In this document: one piece after another, positions 34,401-46,592 of the stretch
Numbering within the stretch: position 1 is the stretch's first letter
How the letters are laid out: each line of letters starts with the position of its first letter
From: Spinacia oleracea
Lineage: Eukaryota > Streptophyta > Magnoliopsida > Caryophyllales > Amaranthaceae
Direction: 5' to 3'
NCBI RefSeq assembly: GCF_020520425.1
Contig: NC_079491.1
Coordinates: 3,286,001-3,350,000, forward strand
Length of the DNA: 64,000 nt
Notes under the pieces: model-generated
Database searches by the model: none
What the model was told of the DNA's origin: nothing
What the model saw: only the letters and a program-made list of their open reading frames with translations
Translations under genes and position numbers: made by a program

Positions 34401-36435
34401 AGCTATGAAACGTCATCATCAAAAGTCAAAAAGACAATGCGAGGTAAGGTAAGGTAAGGTAGGTAAGTAACAACGGTATTAACTAAGAAGTGTCGAGTGT
34501 GTAATACCTTTGAAATCAATGGTGCGTTTCTTAACAGGGGAAGGTGACGACTCATCCTCTTTGTAAAAAGACGAGTCGAGAACTGATACTGGACTCGATT
34601 GTTGCAACTCGGCCGAGTTTGAGTTTGAGTTCGACTTTGCTGTTATCTCTGCTATGCTGTTCAACAGCTTATCACATCTTTCTAATAGATTCCTCCCATC
34701 TCTGTATTCTTCACCTCTCCACCTCTGTTCAGATAAATCAATTAATTATGATTAGTGGACTAATTAAAGCAGTTAATTGAAAGAATTAATCATTAATGGA
34801 TTAATAGTGCTACCTCATTGTCGGTATGTGAGGAAGTACTGAAACTGCTTTCAGAAATAGTAGTTGATGCTTCATCCTCAGCATATGCAGGAGGACCACT
34901 GAGGACTCTATCTCCCTGACAAATCTCGACAGTTGATCGCCGATTCCGAGGCGACCGATTCACCGTTTGATCAGACCGCCTCGTCGTCGTCATCTTCGGT
35001 GATTGAACCGGTGAATGTTGCGAACCTCTGGTACTCGTTGTCGTCGTTTCATTGGTTTTCCTCTGCGTTTCAACACTTAGTGGACCGCCTTTTCGCCGAA
35101 TCGTAGGGCTCGAGCTTCGATTGTCACCTCTCCCCGGTGACCTCATCGGACTTCTTGCCGGTCTCTCTCTCTTCGGACTCTCGCCGGAGGAAGCGTTATT
35201 CGCATTTCTACGGCGATTATTGGATGGAGATCGCGCCGGTCTCATTAAAACAACAGGAGATTCTTCCTCCGAAGAGAATCTCCGGTTATGGCGAGACTTT
35301 GTAGTTGTGGCAGTGGATGAATGTAGAAGGCCTTTGAGCTGAAGAGCTTCTAGAATGTGTTTGAGAGTTTCGAGATCCTTTAATGGCTCATCGACTCCTC
35401 TCATTCTCATCCGCCGCCCAATTTCTCCGTAAATCGACACCGCCGCTTGGTGTTGCTGCTGCTGTTGCTTCACCGGAACTTCAGGCGGGAAGAAATCCGC
35501 AGTGTCATAGTAGCTCTTTCTTTCCACCATTAATCTCCGCTGATTATTGCTATTATTATGAACAACACTCTGATTCTTTACCTTATGAACGTTGTTACTC
35601 TTTATTCCATGATGAATGTGATTGTTACTCTGATTTCTGTTAATACCAGAAATTTGATCCGATTTTCTCTCTCCTACAACATCGTTTTTTGTAGTTACAG
35701 GAGAGAGAAAGCTCGGAGTGTCAAAAAACCGATAATCTCTCGATCTAGACTCCGATGCCGATCTACGAAGCTCAACCTTCTTCTCCGGCTCGCTCGATGA
35801 GCTCGGAAGCTGTTCGAGCCCCATAAGGCGAGCGATAACGCTAGGCGACTGTCGCTGATTTTCTTTACCGTCGTCAGCAGCGGCGGCGGAAGAAGAGACT
35901 GTGTTGATTCGAATCTCTCGCGGTCGAAGTCCGCCTTTCCCGTCGGTTATCGCTCGGCTGTCAAGCGACAACCTCGGCGCTTCTCGGTTGAACTTCCATG
36001 GAGATTTTGTTGTCTCCGACGGTGAATTCGTTTTCGCCGGTTCACTTACCGGCGTTGTTGATCGGACCTCTGGTTGAGGCTTCGGCTTCTCGAACTCCAT
36101 CGATAATGTCGGAGATCCAACGATTGAGACTGATTCCGACGCTGAATCTCCAGCCTAAAATTCATCAAATTACACCAAAAATCACTCAATCAATTCATCA
36201 CTCCAACAAACAACAAATTAAAAATCAATGAAGAAAATCATTAAAAAAAAAAATCAAATTAGCCTACCGTCGAAGAAATAGCGGGAGGAGGAAGACGTTT
36301 AGGATAGAGGCGTTTTCCAGAGAGAAGATGATTGCGGTCAAAGAGGTTGAAGAAACCAGCCATACAACCTCCCATATGTTTCTCAATTTGCTTCTCTAAG
36401 TTCTGGTCATGAATCGTTATCCCCGTCGTCGTCAT
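31449..36435 (-). CDS. LNG1: LONGIFOLIA/TRM family protein, 772 aa, four exons
   Basis: LNG/TRM proteins (TON1-recruiting motif family) associate with microtubules and promote polar, longitudinal cell elongation in leaves and other organs. Exons on the minus strand are 36435-36268, 36154-34814, 34724-34508 and 32041-31449. All borders are GT/AG and phases agree (2319 nt). Landmarks: N-terminal QIEKHMGGCMAGFFNLFDR (residues ~16-34); SPWKFNREAPRLSLDSR (~107-123); SPSVIARLMGLEQLP (~159-173, the VARLMGLE motif); YGEIGRRMRMRG with LETLKHILEALQLKGLL (~297-334); SSPVSVLDSSFYKEDE (~546-561); and a C-terminal DUF4378-like region ending DIERLIFKDLIGETIRDLA. Between these it is low-complexity Ser/Arg/Asn. 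Intron 3 (32042-34507) is 2.5 kb and holds MITE sequence. The leader is CT-rich (36470-36600). The symbol marks the family; which of LNG1-4 it matches is undecided. Confidence 0.9.
32529..33032. mobile_element. MITE-like element, probably nested, in intron 3 of the LONGIFOLIA-like gene
   Basis: The left end GGTCCGTTCTATTAACCTG and the right end, reverse complement GGTTCTGCTCTGTTGACCTT, are imperfect inverted repeats. Inside, 32655-32935 (CTGTACAATAAATTTATTGT, then AACTTTTATCCCGTTT) is the inverted relative of sequence at about 51395-51665. Confidence 0.5.
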
Positions 36436-38050
36436 TTTCCTTTCTCCTAAATACTCACTCGCGCGCACAATCCCCCTCTCTCTCTATCTCTCTTTTTACA
36501 ATTTCCCTTTAGTTTGCACAAACCATCAAATCACCATTGATTTTTCTCTCTCTAGAAAACATACTCTCACTCGCTTTCTCTCTCTAGTTCACTGAGTTTT
36601 TAGTGGGATTGGAATTTCACGGCTTTATTCGTTAACTCCCGCTTTTCGGGTCTTTTAAAGGGTGTTACGAGGTGAGCCTTTGAGGCCAAGTCCCGAAAAT
36701 ACCCTTTTAGGTACATTGACAAGTTGGAGTGAAACGGAGGGTAGTTTGGTGAAATATTTTTATATGCACCCGAGTGTATTACGGAGTACATGTATGTAGA
36801 TTTGGTGTACGGCGTGAGTATAAAATTGGTGTACGGAGTAAATAAGGTTACTTCGTATTTTTCCCTTTCAGCTAGTCTTCTATAAAACTGTCTAATATTT
36901 TTGTGTAATTGTCGAGATTAACATAAGTTGGGGTTAGTGATAAACTCACTTTGTGACTTGCAGATTACAGGGTCGAGCCACATCAAGTCATCAACTATTA
37001 AATGCTTGTGAGGAACTCAAGTGAAAACCTGTGTAACTAGACTGGTTAACCTCGTGAACTCGATTCCGCAACCACTAAAGAAACGTAGGGCATGGAATTG
37101 AAGCGGTACCACCTGTTTCAGATCCTATCATAATTGATTTCGTCTCCGATTTCATTTCCATCTTTTGAAAGCCTTAAATTCATAGTGAAACTGATTCTAA
37201 TACTTGACTACTAGGCACTGTTGGAGACGATTCTGAAATCGGGTACCTAATAGATCGGGATTAGTTCTAAACCAATAATCATTTGAAATAAATTATCTCA
37301 TATATTGAAAAGACGGATAAACTTTTTAATAAAGTAAAATGCTTCCTATAGAAAATGATACACCGTACTTTTAAAAAAATCGAGTGATTACCTAGTCACT
37401 CCGGTTCCAAACTTCCAATTACGTAGTTTAGAACTTATTATAATCAAGTTTATTTATTAGGCCGGAAAATGATTGATGGCATACCTGATTACACTAACTT
37501 CAACTTAACATGCTAGCTGGATAAAAGTTGCGTGACATGACATATAATCTTAAGTGGACAATTTATTAAATGTGTATTTTTTACAAAAATTATACTCGTT
37601 AGAGATGCTCTAATACATAATTACATACGAAGTATTAGTTTTATCACTTTAAAATTTCCCAATACACAAAAGTATCAATACACCTATTTTAAATATACCC
37701 GTATTCGATAACCCGGATCCATAATACGGAGCAGAGATAATGGTGCTTATGAAGATGAGGTGGTATAGTAACATTGGGCCTCTTCCGTGGGTGATGCTCC
37801 ATTGAGTATTGAACGTGTCAGAGTCCAACTTCCTTGAGTTGCGTTAACTTTGACCCTCTTTCACCTTCTTCTTTAAAATCTTTACCCCCCTCAATAATTT
37901 TTTACAGTATTTATTTATCTTTGTACAAACTACTCAATGTTTTTCACTGTCTTTTACTCCATTCGTTTCCTTTTCTTCTCTACGTTTTTCTTTTCGGTGT
38001 TCCAAAATATTATTTACATTTGTTTTTATATTATTACATAAATGCTTTAG
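36436..38050. other. Promoter side of the LONGIFOLIA-like gene and intergenic DNA
   Basis: Pyrimidine-rich sequence with CTCTCTCTATCTCTC lies just upstream of the start codon (36470-36600) and is a likely leader/core promoter. Further out, AT-rich spacer holds a diverged repeat at 36935-37090 related to 17840-17950. No gene was recognised. Confidence 0.45.
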
Positions 38051-38572
38051 GAGCATCTCCAATGATTGTAGCTAGGGACTAGCTTGAAATTTATAAAAGC
38101 TTCAAGCTAATAGCTAGACCACTGGAGTGAAAATAACAAATTAGCTTGGCCAAGCAAATGAAAGCATGTCATTGATTGCAGATTTTTGCAGTACATAGTG
38201 CTTAGATGTGCATATATTGCTCAGGTTAATTATTGGTGATTTACTGTGCATAAAGGGCTTAGAGCATCTCTAATGGTTGTAGCTAGGGACTAGCTTGAAA
38301 TTTATAAAAGTTTCAAGCTAATAGCTAGACCATTGGAGTGAAAATAACAAATTAGCTTTGCCAAGCAAATTAGCTTAAACAAGCTAATTTGCTTGACAAT
38401 TAGCTCTTAAAATTGCCAAATAATAAATTGGCAAGTGGACAAGTGAGACAAATTTAAATAACAAGCTAGTTGCTAGTCATTGGAGCATAAATTAGCTAGA
38501 CAAAAAAATAGCTTGAAAGCTTATGTGGCATAATAAGTTAATTGTCAAATTAGCTTACCGTTGGAGATGCTC
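38051..38572. mobile_element. Composite MITE: truncated copy, captured 106 bp segment, full copy
   Basis: A full-length MITE (38262-38572) has inverted ends GAGCATCTCTAATGG and CCGTTGGAGATGCTC. A truncated copy of its first ~105 bp (38051-38155, GAGCATCTCCAATGATTGTA) precedes it. Between them lies 38156-38261, almost identical to 46784-46889, where no MITE is present. The likely origin is template switching during repair at a MITE excision site. Confidence 0.7.
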
Positions 38573-38753
38573 TAATATTCTATCAAAATTTATATCCTAT
38601 GATTTTTTTTAACCAATTAATTTATTGGGTCATTTAATCTTTCACGCTTTTTCATTGGGTCATTAAATTTTTCTCATTTTTCCAATATCAAAATTTTGAT
38701 TAAAGTAAAAAATTATAAATAATCGTAATTTGCATTGTTTAAATAAACAAAAA

Positions 38754-39014
38754 CACTACAAGAATTTGTATCTTTAACGACTACCTAATAACGACAAGTT
38801 AAAAATATCGTCGCAAAAGTAACGGGGATAACAAATAAACAAAAACGGGAAAAACTATCGCAAATGTCTTTTACGACGGGTTAACGACGAGATTTTCCAT
38901 TAATGACGACCCCTTTTATGACGGGTTCACGACATGAAATCCCGTCGTTAATCAACGATTTCTGGGCTTTAACGGCGGGATTTCCCAACGTTAATGGTGA
39001 AATATCTTATAGTG
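38754..39014. mobile_element. CACTA-type MITE, copy 2 of 5
   Basis: It starts CACTACAAGAATTTGTATC and ends ATATCTTATAGTG, with target duplication AAA on both sides. It is the most degraded of the five copies at its right end and in several CCCGTCG motifs. Confidence 0.8.
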
Positions 39015-39503
39015 AAAATAGTGCATTAATTAGTCGTTAATAAACGAGTAAAAAACTAAACGTAAAGGAAAAATAAGAAACGGAGGTAGTATTTATTTTT
39101 ACCGTGGGGGAACCAAAATTGTCGAGTAAAATGAAGGTTTTGTCCTGAATAATGATCACCCCAAGTGTCGTATCTAATGGGTGTATTGTGGCTGGTTCAG
39201 GACTAACGGTTATGCATGAAATGAAAGCATAATATTTATATAATTGAGGACAAATTTGAGGTCACCATGAAATTTTTATTTGCTAGGAATAAGGTGATTT
39301 GTGACTTGTGAGTCAGGGGATAAGAAACATGGGTAGACTAGATTAGAATAGATCATTTTGTTTTCCTCAATTCCATGATGAACTCTATCTATGTCCATTT
39401 GTGACATTAGATAGTGTATAGTGCGTTACACATTCACTAGTTATAAGTGAAGTTTGTGCATTTTTTGTTTGTTTTACTACTTTACTATGGTTCATCTATC
39501 GTA

Positions 39504-40189
39504 TGTTGGAGTTTGTTCCTCCAAAAAGGAATGCTTCAAAAGAATGAAAAACCAATTGTCCCACATTGATAAAAAAAACCATATACTACCTTCTTTATAT
39601 ATTCCACTATCTTTAATGATTTGTTAGAAGACTAGAGAGGTGGGACTAGCAACCACACACGCGCGCGGGCCGGGCCGGGCCGGGCTCGGGCGAGTGGCGA
39701 GGGTGTGGCTCCTTTTTATTAACCGTTATTATTTTTGGTCGTGTAATCTTTGCAGGATTGACGTAACGGTTAATTGATTTCTTTGACGATTTGATTTCCG
39801 TCAAAGATATTATTCCGGTTGATTGCTTCAGTTACGGAATCAATCAAGGACTAATTGATTGGGTTTCCGTTTTTAGCTTAACCGTTTTGGCTATAAAACT
39901 TGACCTTCCATTCCAGAAAAATACACACAGAAAAATAATCTCTTCCTCTTCTCCGAAATGAAAACACAAAACCACCATTGTTCTGGGCATTGTTTAAAAG
40001 TGTTCTCAATCTAGTTCTTCGTCGTACATCGAAGGATTGGAGTCGTGTATCCCTGGGGGTCGGTTGCTACGAGTCCGCGTGTACTTAGCGGGGCAAATTC
40101 GACTTTAGGGCAGTGATTGGTGTCACGCCACGACATTGTTACAGATAAGCTTGTTCTAATTATTGTTCTTATCAGTCATAGTTCCTACA
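39504..40189 (+). mobile_element. Solo LTR, 686 bp
   Basis: It begins TGTTGGAGTTTGTTCC and ends GTTCCTACA, with a perfect 5 bp target duplication TCGTA (39499-39503 and 40190-40194). It contains CTATAAAAC (TATA-like) around 39891 and a CG-rich patch with GGGCCGGGCCGGGC at 39665-39700. No internal retroelement sequence adjoins, so this is a solo LTR left by recombination between two LTRs. Strand is inferred from the TATA-like position. Confidence 0.85.
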
Positions 40190-40194
40190 TCGTA

Positions 40195-42950
40195 CACATG
40201 CAGTCACGCAGTTGTGTTATTTTCAGGGAGTCGGATTTGTTTCTGGTTCAATTCAAAGCAGGCTGGGTTTGAAGTTTTGGCGGAAATTGTGGTCATGCAT
40301 GTACATTGGTTCATGGTTTAGCGTTATGAATCTTAAAATTACAATCTAGGACATAATCCGATATATATTGCTCTAATCAAAGGTTAAGGGTATGATAATT
40401 GTGATAAAGACTATGAATCATGATAGGACCTTGAACATGCCCACGTCGTAACAGAGTCTAATTACGGTTCATCCTAAACCCAATTGGGACAAGAAGAGTA
40501 ACTTAATTATCAATTTTATAAGACGATTATTTTATTCAAATCCTCTTTTCTAATATAGAACAGCTCGTTTAGAGACCGCATAGTGAAAAACTAACACGAT
40601 CATGACCAATTCACCACTATACATTTTGTTATAACGGATGCAGAAAAAAATTAAATAACGCAAATAAAGAACTCGGAGATTTAACGTGGTTCACTAATAA
40701 TGTGTTAACTACGTCCACAAACAGAGGGGGGAGAATAATTTTTATTGATCTTGAGGAATACATATTACAGAATACAACTAGATTATAGCATAGAGAGTTT
40801 ATATATATATATATAGTACTCTCTAAACAGATGCGGAAAACCCAGAACATAGGCTCAAAACAGATAACCCTAATTCAGAATAACATATATCATAGCGAGA
40901 TTCCCGTACTAATACATTGCGATAAGGGATTTGACCGATTCAAATCATGTTCTAACACATTTGTTGAACACACCATATGTTGAAACAGTGAAGATAAGAA
41001 GAAAAAGAAAACTCATAATGATAATCACATGGAACAAAGAAAAAAAGAGAAAGCTCGTGACCCATGTTAAGCTCCCGGATCTCGGTTATACGACCCGATA
41101 AGTGTTTGGCTATAATAATACAAATGATCCACTTTTTGACACGTGGCAAGCTTTCGTTTTTTGATGGCTACAATTTGAACGTACGGTTCGGAAACATTGA
41201 ATTAACCTATCATAATGTTTACATTATAAATGGACCTAACTAACTAACTATCTCTGTCTATCTCATCTAATTCTTAGCTTGGTCAATTTAGTTTCTTCTT
41301 TTATGTTAAGTTTTCATTGTTGTGTTTTTGCTTGCATTAATTTCTAGCTAGATTGAAACTAGCTAGTCACAAATTCACAATGAGTCAATGGTAGTGGTTA
41401 TTGTGTCGTATCATATCGTTGTTTGAAAATAATAATAAGGTACAGTAATTTGTAAGATTTTTGGACAAATTATAGCCGCGTTGTTGAATGAAGTGTCAAT
41501 TTACACACACTGGTGAATAGAGCGGTGATTGAAAGTAAATTATAACTTTGACCTGGCTAGCTTTTAGTGCTAGTAGAAATTCGATTTTTTTTATGATGAA
41601 GTAAATATTGAATTCTTTATTACATCGTACCATGTAGCTTTAGTAAAAGCTTTTGTTGCATTATTTTCAAGTGGAGTGATCGAAACTAACTAGTCACTAT
41701 AAATGTTAGGTCGTTGTTTGAAAATAATAGTAATGAATAATATAATACTACGTACTACATAGGATGTTTAGACAAATAATTGTCACATTATTGAATATCA
41801 ATTTACATCCACTGTCCCGTTTATGAATAAAGACGCGATAGGAAGTCACCAGCTTTCTATGGAAGCGATGCGTGTTTATAATATAAAATTGCACTTACAA
41901 TTATAATTAACTGGTTAATTATTTTTTGCCCTTTTATCAATATTTTTTTCTAGTTTAATTTTTGGTAAGCTTGGTAAATATTCCCTTTTAAACTGATTCC
42001 TTTTTTAATACGGAGTATGAAATTTTGTCATTACTTTTCCGACACCTCCTCGGACGTTCCTTTAATATAGATGGTAACTTGATCTTTTATTACCGGTAGA
42101 AATTCCGAATTGTTTATAGATCAAAGTAATTAAATGTATTTAATTACCGATTAGTAAATCTAACGAAAATTCACCCAAGGGAAACATGGTCCCAAGTAAA
42201 CTAAACAAACTAGATCTTCTTGGTTAGCTCATTCTAACATTTCGTGTTTTGTGATTACATAGATTAATTATTGTAGTTAGTAAATAATTGATTTAAATTT
42301 ACGTACCAATGCATCCAGTCTATATTAAGATTGTTGCTTGTGGTTTCAACAAATGCTTAATTACCTTGTTTATATACATTTACATGTGAAGGTCAATGAT
42401 TTCTACTATATCTTTTTATTTATTTTTAATTTTTTTTTGACATAGATTTCTATATCTTGATGTTCACAAATATGCAATATTTAGAGTAACCGTTATTATT
42501 ATTACCCTATTCTAATTTAATTAACTCTTTTAATCTTACAATGCCTCGTCCTTAACAAAGAATGCAATTAAATCTAGGGTAGTCAAAGAGTACAAAGATC
42601 TAACATCAAAGCTAAAGCATCTTCATCCTTGTCAACTCGGATCCAACATTCAATAATTAGTAATTTAGTTCAAGTATTTTATCTCTCTTTTTGCGTTAAT
42701 TTATCCGTTTATAATTCATCCAAATTCTTATTACAATGTCTTTTTTCTACAATTTATTTATACTAACACAAATACCGACAATGACACATGTTATTTCATG
42801 GTGCAAATTTTTCACATCAAAAACCTTTTCCTATAAAATATATATACTTTATTTATTTTCTTTTTTTGTATATAAATTGTTTATGTGTGAAAAAAAATAC
42901 TGCATTATAGAGTATGGCAATTATTAGATACTAGTACTACGTACGTAATA
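40195..42950. other. Gene-free AT-rich region
   Basis: It includes a recognisable dispersed plant repeat around 40655-40730 (GATTTAACGTGGTTCAC, then CTACGTCCAC) and a (TA)n run at 40802-40815. Short open frames here lack any conserved feature. Confidence 0.45.
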
Positions 42951-43251
42951 CTTCCTCCGTATTTTTTTGGGAGTCATACTTACGGAGTACTATTTTCACA
43001 CGTATTTTTTTAGGAGTCACACGTATTTTTGGTAACTTTTACACCCTTCTCAATTGTTTATTATTTTTTACTTTTCTATGGCCCTACTTAGATCATAAAT
43101 AATTCCATTGTTGGTAACTTTTACATCTATTTGTTTTTTTAATTTCTTTATTGTCAACTACCCCACTTACATCATTATTATATCAAATTCAACTATTCTT
43201 CCTTAATACATGAATTAGTCAACATGTGACTCCTAAAAAATACGTAAAGAG
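42951..43251. mobile_element. Stowaway-like MITE
   Basis: CTTCCTCCGTATTTTTTTGG at the left is mirrored at the right by CCTAAAAAATACGTAAAGAG, with TA on both sides. An internal repeat of the arm (CGTATTTTTTTAGGAGTCAC) is present. Confidence 0.7.
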
Positions 43252-44036
43252 TAATTTGCTAAAAATAATTTTGTAATATTTTAATCAAATAGGTACTTAA
43301 TGATTTGGTCAAATTATTATATTAGGCATATAAATATATAATAATACACATATAGTAGGACGGAAATTGTATATTAGATGATTAAACGAGTATGTCTAAA
43401 CTGTACTGATTATGCACTAGCTTTAAGAGTAAGAATATTTCAGTTAAATATTTTAATCTTATAATATCCGTGCGTGCAGAGAATTTAATCTAGTGGAGTA
43501 TTATTTTTAAATTCATAAACAAATATTTACGCGCTGATAAGGGGGGCAAGGTAATTCTTCAATTCTAGGTACGTAGTAATTCAAAACTAAGATATAATTT
43601 CAATTTTTTTAAGAAAATTAATCATTATTTTCTCAAATTAATGGATTTTTCTTTTAAAAAGTGAATTTATCTTTGGAAGAATCATTTTAGATAGATAAGT
43701 ATCGATGTCAATTAAGCAGAAGACGTATTGCATGTCCACATGCATGCATGTCAATCCATTTATTTCAATTCTATGTTGAAATATATGAGGTTAAACAATC
43801 CTTTGTCCATAATATAATATGATGATGCATGAATATTATCCCACAATCGATCTCAAAGTCAGTAATAAGTGATGATAATGGGAGGTCATTTTCAAAGTGA
43901 ATGAGAGTTTCTATGTTTTTGAGAGAAGTCCTTTTCTAAAGTATGACAAATTGACAAGTAATTTTCAAAATGTAAGACAAATCAACATTGAATATTTTCC
44001 AACCAAACTATTAACTATTCAGAAAAATAAGCTTTA
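43252..44036. other. AT-rich spacer
   Basis: No gene, RNA or repeat was recognised. Confidence 0.4.
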
Positions 44037-44935
44037 GGAGTTTCCCATTTCTTGTTCTTTCCTCGCATACAAATCCCTAGCTTCAATTCATTCTCGTGCA
44101 TGTGGTCACCCCTCTCTTAAAATCAGGTCTAATTAGGTTCAATCAGGTCGTATACATTGAGTCGGATTCAAGTTTTATAAGTTTACATGAGTTCAGATAT
44201 AAGTTTAGTTTAGAGATATATACACATGTAGGAGTTCCCTCTCTCTTGTTCGTTCCTCGCTCTACAAATCCTTAACTTCAATTTTATGCATGTGGTCGCT
44301 CATTCCTCTCTTGCAACCGGGTCTAATTAGCTAGCTTCAATTAAGCCGTATACGTGGAGTCAATTAAGTTCAAGTTTTATAATTTTAGATAAGTTTAGTT
44401 ATAAGTTTAGTTTGGATATACTCGATCATGAATACTCTTCAGAAGTTCCCTCTCTCTTGTTAGTTCCTCGCTCTAGAAATCCCTAGCTTTATTCTTTATG
44501 TACTACCTCCATTTCAAAAATATCTTTACACTTTTCGTTTTAGTCCGTTTCATAATGTTCTACACTTTGCTTTATTCTATTTTTGGACATGAAAATTTAC
44601 TACCTTATCATTCTTACCCCACAATATTTACAATTTTCCACTCACCTTCTCTTACTTTATTCATTTTTTTCTTACACCCACCCACCTTTTACACATTTCT
44701 CTTATTTTATCCATATTTCATTATATTCAACAAACTTTCCTATTTTTGTCTTAATATTTGTGCAAATAGTAACTGTAAAGGTATTTCTGAAACGGAGATA
44801 GTATGTGGTAATTCCTCTTGAAATCAGGTCCATATAATTAAGTTCAGTTAGGTCGTATACATTGAGTTGGGTTCAAGTTTAATAAGTTTAGATATAAGTT
44901 TAGGTTCGATATACTCATACTTTAATTTATAAGGT
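44037..44935. repeat. About 200 bp unit repeated three times, third copy split by a MITE
   Basis: Units start at 44037, 44231 and 44441. Each has a CTTGTT-TTCCTCGC-type head (for example CTCTCTTGTTCGTTCCTCGC), then GGTCTAATTAG, GTATACATTGAGT or GTATACGTGGAGT, and TATAAGTTTAG. The third unit is interrupted by the Stowaway copy at 44504-44801 and resumes after it. Confidence 0.65.
44504..44801. mobile_element. Stowaway-like MITE (intact paralogue of 15825-16531)
   Basis: The inverted ends are CTACCTCCATTTCAAAAATA and TATTTCTGAAACGGAGATAG, with TA on both sides. It is 298 bp. It serves as the empty-site reference for the Helitron-like insertion at 15962. Confidence 0.85.
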
Positions 44936-44942
44936 GAAAAGG

Positions 44943-46195
44943 TGTTAAGGATAACGTAGTTATCCGAGATGATAGAATATCATATGAGATAGAGTTATGT
45001 ATATGATATGAGATATAAGTTTATAGGACTTAGGAATCCTACGAAGTGTAGGACTATCTAGTTTGTAATATAAATAGAGCCCACAAATAATAGGAGACAA
45101 ATCAAATAATATATTCTCCATATTTTGGCATGTATCAAGAGCCTAGGAGATCCTAGGGACCGTCTACACGATTTTTCACCTGCTGGTGGGTTAAAAAAAA
45201 AAAAAATCCACCGGCGGGATTCGTAGTTAATATAATAATTCCGCTGCAAATAATTGGTAGAAGATGAGGTTGGTGTTGGAGAAAAGACTCGTACTTGGAA
45301 TCGCGTCCAATTCAAGTATTGATTTGAGTTTGGTTTTGCTTCGAAAAATCAATGAAGATTTGAGAGCTTGGTTTTCCTCCGAAAAACCAATGACGGATTG
45401 AGCATGTTTTTGCTCAAGAGAAGCTGAAGGCGTTCCCGTCATATTGAGATAATTGGTGAGTTCGAAAAGAAGGACGTTCTCATCAAGAAAAAAAAAAAAA
45501 ACAAGTGCAGGATCGAAAAGAATGGCGTTCTTGCTCGAGTTTTTTTTTTTTTTAATGGAGGTCGGCATCACTGAGTTGTGCATATCGACTTCAATAAAGA
45601 CGAAGAAGTTCTAGTTCATCCTATTGACCTGGTACTAACGCATGAAATATTTTTACGTTTCCAACCGCAACGTTCGTGAAACTACCGTTACGATTGTGGG
45701 AGGGTGTTAAGGATAACATAGTTATCCGAGATGATAGAATATCATATGAGATAGAGTTATGTATATGATATGAGATAAAAGTTTATAGGACTTAGGAATC
45801 CTACGAATTGTAGGATCATCTAGTTTGTAATATAAATAGCTATTCGACTTAGGAATCCTACGACTTAGGATCATCTATAGAGGCCTATGCCCACAATAAT
45901 AGGAGAAAAATCAAATACTCCCCCCGTCCCTTAATATTCGACTTGTTTTGACTTTTTGCACTATTCACATAATTCGCTTTAATTTATTTCTAGTATATGA
46001 AAACAAATGTTAGTATATAATATATTGTTGGATTCATCTTAATATATATTTTCAAAATATTAATATCTTTATAAGTTTTTATATTATGTGGTTAAAGAAA
46101 TTGGTGGTCAAAGTTGTGCATTAGCAAGTGTGTTCGATCAAAACAAGTCGAGTATTAAGGGACGGAGACAGTAATATATTCTCCATATTTTGGCA
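44943..46195 (+). mobile_element. TRIM (small non-autonomous LTR retrotransposon)
   Basis: The 5' LTR is 44943-45130 (TGTTAAGG to TTTGGCA) and the 3' LTR 45705-46195, with target duplication AAAGG on both sides (44938-44942, 46196-46200). A degenerate primer site (TGTATCAAGAGCC) follows the 5' LTR, and a purine tract (GTGGGAGGG) precedes the 3' LTR. The internal region (574 bp) encodes no gag or pol. The 3' LTR is longer because of a ~47 bp internal duplication and a nested Stowaway MITE (45918-46171). A related solo LTR lies at 49693. Confidence 0.85.
45918..46171. mobile_element. Stowaway-like MITE nested in the TRIM 3' LTR
   Basis: The inverted ends are CTCCCCCCGTCCCTTAATAT and GTATTAAGGGACGGAGACAG, flanked by TA. 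Confidence 0.85.
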
Positions 46196-46405
46196 AAAGG
46201 TTAATTAAAAAATTACTCTTGCCCGAAAAATAGGGCATTATATACTACGAGTATTAAGAAGTTGTTGGCAAGAGAGGAAGCAAGTTTAAATGGGTGCAGC
46301 AAATAACAGGCATATAAATATATGATTGGTGGTAACAGCCAAAGGTATTCTTACCAATCATAGATTCATACTATTATACCTTTGACAAGACAGCTGATAC
46401 TTTGT

Positions 46406-46592
46406 TTTTTTTGGTTCTACTACGAGGAGTTCCCACCGCCTTCGGCGAGGTAATTTCCCGTGGGAGTTTGCATGGATACCTCGATGGGCAGCATCCCTCC
46501 CAGTTGAGATTTTTTCCATTCTCAAGGCTCGAACCCGAGACCTTGGTTAAGGAGCAAGAAGCCCTTAACCACTCATGCCAACCTCAATTAGT
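46406..46592 (-). mobile_element. tRNA-derived SINE
   Basis: Bracketed by an 18 bp direct repeat (AGACAGCTGATACTTTGT at 46388-46405 and 46593-46610). On the minus strand it has an A-box-like GGCATGAGTGGTTAAGG, the B box GGTTCGAGCC, and an A-rich 3' tail (AAAAAAAACAAAG) at the low-coordinate end. These mark a pol III-type SINE inserted by target-primed reverse transcription. Confidence 0.9.

Noticed and set aside
12071..36435. A biosynthetic gene cluster around the D27-like gene
   Set aside because: The neighbours (histone, microtubule-linked protein) are unrelated to carotenoid or strigolactone metabolism, so linkage looks incidental.
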